Shown here one piece after another: positions 16,280 to 24,732 of a stretch of DNA of 44,529 nt. Every line of letters begins with the position of its first letter. The first letter of the stretch is position 1. Under the pieces are notes generated by a model. It saw only the letters and a program-made list of their open reading frames with translations, had not been told where the DNA came from and searched no databases. Where the stretch lies: positions 1 through 44,529 of the forward strand of contig JAFKEE010000068.1 in the NCBI GenBank assembly GCA_017307505.1. Reading direction: 5' to 3'. The DNA comes from Acidobacteriota bacterium (GTDB taxonomy: Bacteria > Acidobacteriota > Terriglobia > Bryobacterales > Bryobacteraceae). The translations under genes and the position numbers were made by a program.

Positions 16280-19213
16280 ATGGCCCCGACTCGTCTTACG
16301 CTGCTCCTGCTCTGCCTGCTGCCGGCGGCGTTCGGTCTCAACCCGCAGCGCCGCATGAGCCAGTACGCGCACCGCCAGTGGAGCCAGGCGGAAGGGCTTC
16401 CTCAGGACACGATCCGCGCCCTGACGCAATCGCGCGACGGCTTCCTGTGGATTGGGACGGAAGAGGGCCTGGCGCGCTTCGACGGGATCGAGTTCACGGT
16501 GTATACCCGCGATGCGGGGCAGTTGCCGAACAACCTGGTGACCGCGCTCTGGGCCTCCCGCGATGGCTCCGTGTGGATCGGCACCGCCGGCGGGCTGGCG
16601 CGTTACTCCGCGGGCCGGTTCACGATTTTCGGAACGAAGGAAGGAGTGCCGTCGGCGTTCATTACCTCGATCCATGAAGACCGCTACGGCACGGTGTGGG
16701 TGGCTGCCGGGCTCTCCCTGTGCCGCTACCGGGACGGGAAATTCACACGCTTCGGCCGGGAGCAGGGCATTCCCGCCCAGGGAGTGCGTGCCGCGATGGC
16801 GGACGCCTCGGGCCGCGTCTGGGTAGCGGGCTTTGGGACCATCGGCCTCTTCGAAAACGACCGGTTCCAGGAGACTTCCGAAGGCGGTTCGCTCTCCGGC
16901 GGGATTACGCTCTGCCTGGCGCTGGACTCCTCGGGGCAACTGATGGCCGGCGGGACGAATGGAGTGCTGCTGAACGAAGGGGGCCGGCGCCGTCTGCTGA
17001 CCACGGCCGACGGGTTGCCGTCCACCTTTGTACGCGCCCTGTTGCACGATCACGACGGATCGGTCTGGATCGGCACCAATAGCGGGCTGTGCCGCCGGGT
17101 GAATGGACGCATCGACAGTGTCAACGAATCGGTCTTCCGGGCGGGGGAGTGGGTCTGGTGCCTCTTTGAAGATCGCGACGGCAATCTCTGGGTGGGCACG
17201 AATGGCGGACTGCACCTCTTCCGCGATCAGAGTTTCGCCGTCTTCGGAAAGAAGGAAGGACTGCCGAGTGACCAGCCGACCACGATGCTGGCGGCCCGCG
17301 ACGGAGGGATCTGGGTTGGATTCCATGACGGCGGCGCGGGCCGGCTGGCCGATTCGCGCTATACCCCTGTCGAGGGTTTGCCGAGCAATGAGGTCTTCTG
17401 CCTGCGCGAGACCGGCGACGGCGAGGTGCTGGTGGGTACGCGCGCCGGGTTGACGCGCATCCGCGGGGGCCGGGTGGCGGGTACTTATACGCCGAGCGAC
17501 AACGTGGGCCGGCACAATGTTTTTGATGCGATGGAAGTGGCTCCGGGCACGTTGTGGCTAGCGACCAATGGCGGAGTCCTGGAGGTAGCGGACGGCAAGA
17601 CGTCGAATGCCATTGCCGGCGGACCGCTGTTGAATGATGCGGTGGTGGCGCTGCTGGCGGCGCGCGATGGGTCGCGCTGGGCAGGCACTTTCGGCAGCGG
17701 GCTGTGGCGCTGGCGCAACGGGCACGCCGAGCTTGTCACCGTCGAACAAGGCCTGTCGAGCAATCAGATCCGTTCTCTGGCCGAAGACGAGGACGGCACC
17801 ATCTGGATCGGCACGTCCGGCGGCGGCCTGGCATTTTTCCGGGACAACCGATTCTGGCGCTGCTCCACGGTGAACGGCCTGCCCAGCGACAATGTGGCCC
17901 ACATTACAGACGATGGGAGCGGCGGGCTGTGGCTGGCCACCACCCGGGGGCTGGCTCGTGTCGAGAAGACAAAGATCAAGGATCTGGTCCACAATCCGGC
18001 GGCCCGCCTGCCGGTGGTGGTTTTCGGCATCAGCGAAGGGTTGAAGAGCATGAACTGTGCGCCCGGCTGGCCCGCTTCCAGCGGTGGGGGGCGCAGCCAT
18101 GATGGACGGCTCTGGTTTCCCACGGTCGCCGGGCTGGCGGCGGTCCGCCCTGAGCGGCTTCACGTGGAATCGTCCCCTCCGCCGGCGCAGGTGGTGGAAG
18201 TGCGAGTGGATGGTGTGGATCTCTCGCCAACCGCTTTCGCTGTCCTGCCACCCAACAGCCATCGCGTAGAGTTCCGCTATGCCGCCGTGCGGCTGGCCGC
18301 GCCGGAGTCGGTCCGCTACCGGTACAAGCTGGAAGGGCTCGATGCGCAATGGATTGAGGCGGGCACCCGGCGGGTGGCGAATTATAATACGCTGCCGTCG
18401 GGCCGATACCGTTTTGTGGTCAGTGCCAGTGACAGTCGAGGAGCGGCTTTTGGAGAGACCGCGTCGTTCTCATTCCGCCGGACGCCGCATCTCTGGGAGT
18501 CGAGCTGGTTCCGCTGGTTGCTCGCCGCCGGCATCGCCCTGCTGGTCTGGCTGATCAGCCGGTGGCGCATCATGCAGGAACGGCACCGGTTTTCCCTGGT
18601 GCTGGCGGAGCGCGCCCGCCTGGCGCGGGAGATCCACGACACGCTCGCCCAGGGCTATGTCGGCATCTCCTCGCAGCTCGAGGCGGTCTCCATGCTGCTG
18701 CCGAAGGATCCGGCGCAGGCCGGCCAGTATTTGAACCTGGCCCAGAAGATGGCCCATCACAGTCTCACCGAGGCGCGGCGTTCCGTGATGGATCTGCGGG
18801 ACCAGGCGCTGGAAGGCCAGACGCTGGCGCAGGCCATGGCGCAGACTTCCCGCATGATGACCGCGGGCCGGGCTCTGCGGGCCACCGTCGAGGCGGCGCC
18901 GGACCTGCCGTTGGTGTCCAAGGAGACCGAACAGCAGCTGCTGCGTATTGCCCAGGAGGCCTTGACCAACGCGTTGAAGCACTCCGAGGCGACTCAGGCC
19001 ACCATTGCGCTGCAGAGGGAAGGGAACCAGCTGAAGCTGAGGATTGTCGACAACGGCAGCGGTTTTGATCCCAACAATGCGTTCCTTTCCGCGGGCGGGC
19101 ATTTTGGATTGCTGGGCATGCAGGAGCGGGCCCAGCGCGCCGGCGGCACGCTGCGGCTGGAAACGGCGCCCGGCGCGGGCACTACAATCGAAGTGACGGT
19201 TCCTCTCTCATGA
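16280..19213 (+). CDS. Double-propeller sensor histidine kinase (HisKA_3 type)
   Basis: A 977-residue membrane sensor. After a signal peptide (MAPTRLTLLLLCLLPAAFG) come about 13 two-component-regulator propeller repeats (to about residue 570), each ending in a WIGT-like strand with GLxR; this is enough for two seven-bladed propellers. A Y_Y_Y domain follows (about 640-730, YRYKLEGLDAQWIEAGTR), then one membrane helix (LLAAGIALLVWLISRW). The HisKA_3 dimerisation helix holds the phosphorylated histidine H786 in REIHDTLAQG. The ATPase has an N box (EALTNALKHSE), G1 (VDNGSGFDP) and G2 (GLLGMQER). Its TGA overlaps the regulator's ATG by 4 bp. TACACT 9 bases before the ATG with no Shine-Dalgarno suggests a short or absent leader. 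The periplasmic ligand is unknown. Confidence 0.95.
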   Translation: MAPTRLTLLLLCLLPAAFGLNPQRRMSQYAHRQWSQAEGLPQDTIRALTQSRDGFLWIGTEEGLARFDGIEFTVYTRDAGQLPNNLVTALWASRDGSVWIGTAGGLARYSAGRFTIFGTKEGVPSAFITSIHEDRYGTVWVAAGLSLCRYRDGKFTRFGREQGIPAQGVRAAMADASGRVWVAGFGTIGLFENDRFQETSEGGSLSGGITLCLALDSSGQLMAGGTNGVLLNEGGRRRLLTTADGLPSTFVRALLHDHDGSVWIGTNSGLCRRVNGRIDSVNESVFRAGEWVWCLFEDRDGNLWVGTNGGLHLFRDQSFAVFGKKEGLPSDQPTTMLAARDGGIWVGFHDGGAGRLADSRYTPVEGLPSNEVFCLRETGDGEVLVGTRAGLTRIRGGRVAGTYTPSDNVGRHNVFDAMEVAPGTLWLATNGGVLEVADGKTSNAIAGGPLLNDAVVALLAARDGSRWAGTFGSGLWRWRNGHAELVTVEQGLSSNQIRSLAEDEDGTIWIGTSGGGLAFFRDNRFWRCSTVNGLPSDNVAHITDDGSGGLWLATTRGLARVEKTKIKDLVHNPAARLPVVVFGISEGLKSMNCAPGWPASSGGGRSHDGRLWFPTVAGLAAVRPERLHVESSPPPAQVVEVRVDGVDLSPTAFAVLPPNSHRVEFRYAAVRLAAPESVRYRYKLEGLDAQWIEAGTRRVANYNTLPSGRYRFVVSASDSRGAAFGETASFSFRRTPHLWESSWFRWLLAAGIALLVWLISRWRIMQERHRFSLVLAERARLAREIHDTLAQGYVGISSQLEAVSMLLPKDPAQAGQYLNLAQKMAHHSLTEARRSVMDLRDQALEGQTLAQAMAQTSRMMTAGRALRATVEAAPDLPLVSKETEQQLLRIAQEALTNALKHSEATQATIALQREGNQLKLRIVDNGSGFDPNNAFLSAGGHFGLLGMQERAQRAGGTLRLETAPGAGTTIEVTVPLS

Positions 19214-19860
19214 ATCCTGGCGAGACAACACCTCCGAAACGCATCGGTATCCTGATTGCGGAGGACCACCTCATTGCACGGGTCGGCATCTCGACCATCG
19301 TGGCCATGCAGTCCGATATGACGGTGGTGGCCGAGGCGTTGAACGGCGCTCATGCCGTTCAGCTGCACCGCCAGTACCGGCCGGACATTACGCTGATGGA
19401 TATCCGCATGCCGGTGATGACCGGCTTCGAAGCGATGTCCTCCATTCGCAGCGAGTGGCCAAATGCGCGGTTTGTGGCGCTCTCCACCTATGGCGGCGAC
19501 GAGGACATCCGCCGCGCCCTGCAGTGCGGAGCACAGGCCTACCTGACCAAAGAGGTGCTGCACGACGAACTGCTGAAAGCGATTCGCGCCGTGCATGCCG
19601 GGCAGACCTACCTGCCGGCTCCAGTGGCGGCTGCGCTGGCCGCCCAGTTCCCGCGGGCGGACCTCAGCGTCCGCGAAACCGAGGTGCTGAGGCTGATTGT
19701 CCAGGGCCTCAGCAACAAGCAAATCGCCTACGAACTGCGCATTGCCGAGTACACCGTGAAGAACCATGTGAAGAATGTTCTCAACAAGTTAGGCGTGGAT
19801 GACCGGACGCAGGCCGCCACGTCCGCGCTGCAACGCGGCATCATTCATCTACCCCAATAG
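19210..19860 (+). CDS. NarL/FixJ-family response regulator
   Basis: A 216-residue response regulator. The receiver domain (about residues 14-130) has the acidic pair in IAEDH and the phospho-acceptor D64 in LMDIRMPVMTG, with the conserved lysine in LTKEV. The C-terminal LuxR-type helix-turn-helix (about 150-212) shows LSVRETEVLRLIVQGLSNKQIA and YTVKNHVKNVLNKLGV. It is coupled to the histidine kinase by an ATGA overlap, so H786 of the kinase is the likely phosphodonor. The RND pump genes start 141 bp downstream on the same strand and are the nearest candidate target. Confidence 0.96.
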   Translation: MNPGETTPPKRIGILIAEDHLIARVGISTIVAMQSDMTVVAEALNGAHAVQLHRQYRPDITLMDIRMPVMTGFEAMSSIRSEWPNARFVALSTYGGDEDIRRALQCGAQAYLTKEVLHDELLKAIRAVHAGQTYLPAPVAAALAAQFPRADLSVRETEVLRLIVQGLSNKQIAYELRIAEYTVKNHVKNVLNKLGVDDRTQAATSALQRGIIHLPQ

Positions 19861-19868
19861 CTCGAAAT

Positions 19869-19902
19869 AGCTATAGGGGGGTAGCTCCTGGGTGTCATGA
19901 CA
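19869..19902 (+). promoter_or_regulatory. Two palindromes between response regulator and RND pump genes
   Basis: AGCTA-TAGGGGGG-TAGCT (19869-19886) is a 5-bp-arm inverted repeat, and TGTCATGACA (19893-19902) is a perfect 10-bp palindrome. A third inverted repeat, CTGGT-AACTA-ACCAG, follows near 19924-19938. Together they are candidate operator sites for the upstream LuxR-type regulator or a weak terminator for its gene. No T run follows, which favours protein binding. This is inference. Confidence 0.4.
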
Positions 19903-20001
19903 GTGAACAGGCCGGAACGGGAGACTGGTAACTAACCAGATAGGTATTGCCAGTTGCGGCCATATCGAGCCTGGGACTCTCTCATCGGACTAGCTACCTA
20001 A

Positions 20002-23000
20002 ATGTGGATTGTTCGGCTCGCACTCCGCCGCCCGTATACCTTCGTCGCTCTGGCGATGCTGATCGTTCTGCTGGGCTGCTCCGCCATCGTCTCGATGCCG
20101 GTGGACATCTTCCCGGCGGTGGACATCCCCGTCGTCAGCGTGGTGTGGACGTACAACGGCATCCCTCCGGAAGAGATGGAGAAGCGCATTGTTACGATCT
20201 TTGAACGAGCGCTCACCACCACAGTCAACGACATCGAGCACATGGAGTCGCAAAGTTATAGCGGCGTCTCCGTCACGCGCATCTTCTTCCAGCCGAACGT
20301 GAAGATTGACCTTGCGATTGCGCAGGTCACCGCCATCTCGCAGACTCTCCTGCGCGGTCTGCCGCCCGGCATCTTTCCGCCCAGCATTCTCAAGTACGAC
20401 GCCTCCATCGTGCCCGTCCTTCAATTGGGCCTCGGTAGTAAAACCCTGAGTGAGCAGGAATTGTTCGATCTCGGGTTGAATTTTATTCGAACCCAGCTGG
20501 CGACCGTGCAGGGCGCCTCGGTGCCCTTGCCGTACGGGGGCCGCTTCCGCCAGGTGATGGTTGACCTGGACCCTCAGGCGCTCTACGCCAAGAACCTTTC
20601 GGCCCTGGACGTCTCCAATGCCTTGAACCTGCAGAACCTCATTCTGCCGTCCGGCAACATCAAGCTGGATCAGCGGGAATACCAGGTTCGCCTGAACTCC
20701 AGCCCGCGCGTCCTGGAACAGTTGAACGATCTGCCGGTGCGGACGGTGAACGGGGCTACGGTCTACATGAAGGACGTCGCCCACGTCCGCGACGGCTATG
20801 CGGTCCAGACCAGCATCGTGCGCACCAACGGTACGCGCGGAGCACTGCTAATCGTAATGAAGAACGGTCAGGCGTCCACACTCGACATCGTCAAGGGTGT
20901 GAAGAGTGCCTTGCCAAAGATCCTGGCCGGCCTGCCCAAGGAACTGGAGGTGCGGGAGTTCTTCGACCAGTCTGTGTTTGTGCGGGCGGCCATCAACGGA
21001 GTGTTGAAAGAGGGACTCATGGCCGCGCTGCTCACCGGCCTGATGATCCTGGTTTTCCTGGGCAGCTGGCGCAGTACGCTCATCGTGTCGATCTCCATCC
21101 CGCTGTCGATCCTGTCCTCGCTGACGGTGCTGTCGCTGATGGGCCAGACGATCAACGTCATGACCCTGGGCGGACTTGCGTTGGCGGTCGGCATCCTGGT
21201 GGATGACGCCACGGTGGAGATCGAGAACACGCACCGCAATCTTGCGATGAAGAAGCCGTTGACCCGCGCGGTGCTGGACGGCGCCATGCAGATCGCGGCT
21301 CCGACCTTTGTTTCGACGCTGTCTATCTGCGTCGTCTTCGTGCCCGTCCTGCTGCTGACCGGCGTCGCCAAGTTCCTCTTCACGCCGCTGGCGCTGGCGG
21401 TGGTGTTCGCGATGATGGCGTCGTACCTGCTTTCGAGAACCCTGGTGCCGACCATGGTCCACTACCTTCTGGGGCAAGAAGCGCACCTGTATCAGCATGG
21501 CGAGCATGCCACGGGCGGCAAGGGCATCATCTGGAGCGTCCACCACGCGTTCAACCGCCGGTTCGAGAGCTTCCGTGAACGTTATACCGGGTTCCTTGAC
21601 TGGGCCCTGGACCACAAGAAGATTGTCGGTGCGGCCTTCGCTGTCTTTGTTGTCCTGTCGCTGGCCTTGTCGCCCATGGTGGGCCGCGACTTCTTCCCGA
21701 GCATCGACTCCGGGCAGATGCGGCTGCATGCCCGCGCTCCTTCCGGCACCCGCCTGGAGCAGACCGAGCTCATCTTCGGCGGCATCGAGGAGGAGATCCG
21801 CAAGGTGATCCCACCGCACGAACTCGATACCATCGTCGACAATATCGGACTGCCCAATGGCGGCTTCAACCTGGCCTTCGGAGACAACCCCACCATCGGT
21901 ACGAACGATGGAGAGATCCTGATCTCGCTGAACCAGGAGAAGCACGAACCGGTGGAGATGTATACGGAGAAGCTCCGCAAACGCCTGACGGAGCGCTTCC
22001 GTGACGTGGTGTTCTTCTTTGAAGCGGCCAACATCACGAACCAGATCCTGAACTTCGGTCTGCCGGCGCCCATCGATATTCAGGTGACGGGCCGCGACGC
22101 CGTCAAGAGCTTCCAGGTGGCGCGCCAGGTGGCGAACCGTATCGAGCGCATTCCCGGCAGCGCTGACGTCCACCTGCACCAGACGGACGACAACCCGGAG
22201 ATTCGTGTGAACGTCGACCGCACGAAAGCGGGCCAGATGGGGCTGACGCAGCGCGACGTGTCCAGCAGTCTGTTGATCTCGCTCAGTTCCAGCGGCCAGG
22301 TGGCCCCCAACCAGTGGCTGAATTTCGCCAACGGCGTCAACTACAACGTCGCGGTGCAGACGCCCATCTACCGCTTCCAGTCACTGGACGACCTGATGCG
22401 TACACCCATCGGGTCGGCCACGAACAGTGTGGCGTTCACCACCTCCGACTCGCTGGCCGGCGCTTCGGCCCTGACGCCCAGTTCCACCGGCGCGAGCCCG
22501 GGTAAGAACACCCTGGCCTACGGCAATCCCGGAGCGCAGGCCGACCGGTCGCAGCTGCTGTCGAACCTGGCAACCGTCGAACGGGGCCGTACCTACGGCA
22601 TCGTGAATCACTACAACGTGCAGCCTGTCGTCGATGTGTTCGTGAACGTAGACCGCCGCGATCTGGGCGGGGTCGGCGACCAGGTGATGAAGATTGTCGA
22701 GGAAGAGTCCAGGAAGCTGCCCAAAGGCATGGGCATCAATGTGCGCGGCCAGTACAAGACCATGCAGGACTCCTTCTTCCGCCTCGGCCTTGGCCTGGTG
22801 GGCGCCGTCGCGCTGGTCTACCTGCTGATGGTGGTGAACTTCCAGTCCTGGCTGGATCCCATGATCATTCTCATGGCGATCCCCGGGGCCTTCGCGGGTA
22901 TTGTCTGGGCGCTCTTCCTCACGCAGACTACGTTCAATGTGCCGTCCCTGATGGGCGCCATCATGTGTATCGGCGTAGCTACGGCGAACAGCATCCTGAT

Positions 23001-23337
23001 GGTCGTGTTTGCCAACGATGAACGGATGGTGGGCAAGAACGCCCGCGAGGCCGCTCTCTCTGCGGGCGCGACGCGTGTCCGGCCCGTACTGATGACGGCC
23101 ATGGCAATGATCATCGGCATGCTGCCGATGGCGCTGGGCTTTGGGGAAGGCGGAGAGCAGAATGCGCCCCTTGGACGCGCTGTGATCGGCGGCCTGGCGG
23201 TGGCGACGATTGCAACCCTGGTGGTGGTCCCGGTCATCTACAGCGCCCTGCGCAAGACCCCGCCCGTGAACTACGACGAGACGATTTTCTTTGAGGAGCA
23301 TGAAGGCGAACTGCCGGCGGAATCCGGCCAGGCCTGA
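20002..23337 (+). CDS. RND efflux pump inner-membrane subunit (HAE1/AcrB-like)
   Basis: A 1111-residue proton-driven efflux transporter. Twelve membrane helices are arranged in the usual two halves. The proton-relay aspartates sit in GILVDDATVEIEN of TM4, and the N terminus (RRPYTFVALAMLIVLLG, PVDIFPAVDIPVVSV) is typical of the hydrophobe/amphiphile RND subgroup. The protein is about 60 residues longer than AcrB; part of this is a Ser/Thr/Gly-rich insertion at about residues 804-848 in the second periplasmic half. The order pump, adaptor, channel is complete, with 11 bp to the adaptor gene. The gene lies directly behind a two-component system. Substrates cannot be predicted. Confidence 0.96.
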   Translation: MWIVRLALRRPYTFVALAMLIVLLGCSAIVSMPVDIFPAVDIPVVSVVWTYNGIPPEEMEKRIVTIFERALTTTVNDIEHMESQSYSGVSVTRIFFQPNVKIDLAIAQVTAISQTLLRGLPPGIFPPSILKYDASIVPVLQLGLGSKTLSEQELFDLGLNFIRTQLATVQGASVPLPYGGRFRQVMVDLDPQALYAKNLSALDVSNALNLQNLILPSGNIKLDQREYQVRLNSSPRVLEQLNDLPVRTVNGATVYMKDVAHVRDGYAVQTSIVRTNGTRGALLIVMKNGQASTLDIVKGVKSALPKILAGLPKELEVREFFDQSVFVRAAINGVLKEGLMAALLTGLMILVFLGSWRSTLIVSISIPLSILSSLTVLSLMGQTINVMTLGGLALAVGILVDDATVEIENTHRNLAMKKPLTRAVLDGAMQIAAPTFVSTLSICVVFVPVLLLTGVAKFLFTPLALAVVFAMMASYLLSRTLVPTMVHYLLGQEAHLYQHGEHATGGKGIIWSVHHAFNRRFESFRERYTGFLDWALDHKKIVGAAFAVFVVLSLALSPMVGRDFFPSIDSGQMRLHARAPSGTRLEQTELIFGGIEEEIRKVIPPHELDTIVDNIGLPNGGFNLAFGDNPTIGTNDGEILISLNQEKHEPVEMYTEKLRKRLTERFRDVVFFFEAANITNQILNFGLPAPIDIQVTGRDAVKSFQVARQVANRIERIPGSADVHLHQTDDNPEIRVNVDRTKAGQMGLTQRDVSSSLLISLSSSGQVAPNQWLNFANGVNYNVAVQTPIYRFQSLDDLMRTPIGSATNSVAFTTSDSLAGASALTPSSTGASPGKNTLAYGNPGAQADRSQLLSNLATVERGRTYGIVNHYNVQPVVDVFVNVDRRDLGGVGDQVMKIVEEESRKLPKGMGINVRGQYKTMQDSFFRLGLGLVGAVALVYLLMVVNFQSWLDPMIILMAIPGAFAGIVWALFLTQTTFNVPSLMGAIMCIGVATANSILMVVFANDERMVGKNAREAALSAGATRVRPVLMTAMAMIIGMLPMALGFGEGGEQNAPLGRAVIGGLAVATIATLVVVPVIYSALRKTPPVNYDETIFFEEHEGELPAESGQA

Positions 23338-23348
23338 AGCGGAGAGCT

Positions 23349-24728
23349 ATGCCCGACAGTGAACAGAAGACCGCCCACCACGGCCACGACCCGGTGGGAG
23401 CCGAGCGTGAAGCCCTGTTGCGAGCCGAGATCGCCAAGCTGAAAGAGCGCGCGGCTCGCGCAGCGGAAGCAACCGATCACAACGTGCGCCCCGGCCGCCG
23501 TCCCTCGTCCAAGACAGTTCTTGGACTCGCCATTGTGGCCGCGATCCTCCTCGGGGTCGGCTTCACCACTGGCTATCTGCCCAAGGTCCGCCGCACGGAG
23601 TCGATCACCGCCGAGACGAAAGCGGACACAGAGGCGCGCCCGACGGTAAGCACCTCCGTTGTCAAGCGCAGCGATACCTCGGTGGACCTCGACCTGCCAG
23701 GCAGCATCCAGGCCGTCACCGAGGCCCCGATCCTTGCCCGGGCCGACGGCTATTTGAAACGCCGTCTCGTCGACATCGGCGACCGTGTCGCCGCCGGCCA
23801 GGTGCTGGCCGAGATCGAGGCACCTGAACTCGACAACCAGGTGCAGCAGGCCAAGGCCGCGCTGCAGCAATCCTATGCCGCGCTGGAGCAGGCCACCGCC
23901 AGCCTGGAACAGTCCCGGGCCAACGAGCAACTGGCCAAGGTGACCGCCCAGCGTTGGGACAACCTGCTGGGCAAGGGCGCAGTCTCCCGCCAGGACAACG
24001 ACAACTATCAGGCTCAGTACAAGGCCCAGAGCGCCTTCGCCCGGGCCCAGGAGAGGGCCGTTGCCGCGGCCCGCAGCAACATCGAAGCCGCCAAGGCGAA
24101 CCTCGACCGCCTGAACCAGGTGCAGGGCTACCGTGTGGTCCGCGCCCCGTTTGCAGGCATCATCACGCTGCGCAATGTGGATGTCGGCGCTCTCATCAGC
24201 ACCGGCCAGACGCTGCTTTACCGTGTCGCCCAGATGGCGACGCTCCGCACCTTCGTCAACGTGCCGCAGTCCTTTGCCGACGTGATCAAGCCTGGGGTCG
24301 AGGCCGAAGTCACGGTGACTGACCTGCCGGGCAGGGTCTTTCATGGCAAGGTGGCGCGTTCGTCCAGCGCGCTGGATCCCTCCAGCCGCACCCTGCTGAC
24401 GGAGATTCAGATTCCCAACCAGGACGGCGCGCTCCTGCCTGGCATGTACGCCCAGGTATCGCTTAGCATCCGCCGCACCAATCCGCCGCTCATCATCCCG
24501 GGCGACACACTGCTCATCCGGCCGCAGGGCACGATGGTGGCGATTGTGCGCCCCGACAACAGCGTTCACTTCCAGAAGATCCTGGTGGGCCGCGACTTCG
24601 GCAAAGAGGTCGAGGTGATCAAGGGTCTGGAAGAAGGCCAGGCCCTGGTCGTCAACGCGAACGACTCCGTACAGGAGGGTGTCAAGGTGAAGCCGGTGAA
24701 GTTGAAAGAGGACGGCGCCAAGCGCTGA
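23349..24728 (+). CDS. RND periplasmic adaptor (membrane fusion protein)
   Basis: A 459-residue adaptor linking pump and outer-membrane channel. It has a charged cytoplasmic N terminus, a membrane anchor (about residues 58-78, TVLGLAIVAAILLGVGFTTG), a lipoyl half-motif (PILARADGYLKRRLVDIGDRVAAGQVLAEIEAPELD) and a long coiled-coil hairpin rich in Q and A (about 160-255). The second lipoyl half (VVRAPFAGIITLRNVDVGALI) and beta-barrel and membrane-proximal domains follow. The long soluble N terminus before the anchor is longer than in most AcrA-type lipoprotein adaptors. It starts 11 bp after the pump gene and ends 4 bp before the channel gene. Confidence 0.95.
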   Translation: MPDSEQKTAHHGHDPVGAEREALLRAEIAKLKERAARAAEATDHNVRPGRRPSSKTVLGLAIVAAILLGVGFTTGYLPKVRRTESITAETKADTEARPTVSTSVVKRSDTSVDLDLPGSIQAVTEAPILARADGYLKRRLVDIGDRVAAGQVLAEIEAPELDNQVQQAKAALQQSYAALEQATASLEQSRANEQLAKVTAQRWDNLLGKGAVSRQDNDNYQAQYKAQSAFARAQERAVAAARSNIEAAKANLDRLNQVQGYRVVRAPFAGIITLRNVDVGALISTGQTLLYRVAQMATLRTFVNVPQSFADVIKPGVEAEVTVTDLPGRVFHGKVARSSSALDPSSRTLLTEIQIPNQDGALLPGMYAQVSLSIRRTNPPLIIPGDTLLIRPQGTMVAIVRPDNSVHFQKILVGRDFGKEVEVIKGLEEGQALVVNANDSVQEGVKVKPVKLKEDGAKR

Positions 24729-24732
24729 GCAG

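Noticed and set aside
16280-18000. Recurring WIGT-type DNA similarity in the sensor kinase as a CRISPR or tandem DNA repeat
   Set aside because: The similarity is at protein level (propeller blades) with variable spacing and no conserved DNA repeat.
20848-22179. A 443-residue minus-strand open frame within the RND pump gene
   Set aside because: Arginine/histidine/aspartate-rich shadow of a high-GC transmembrane gene, no signal or domain.
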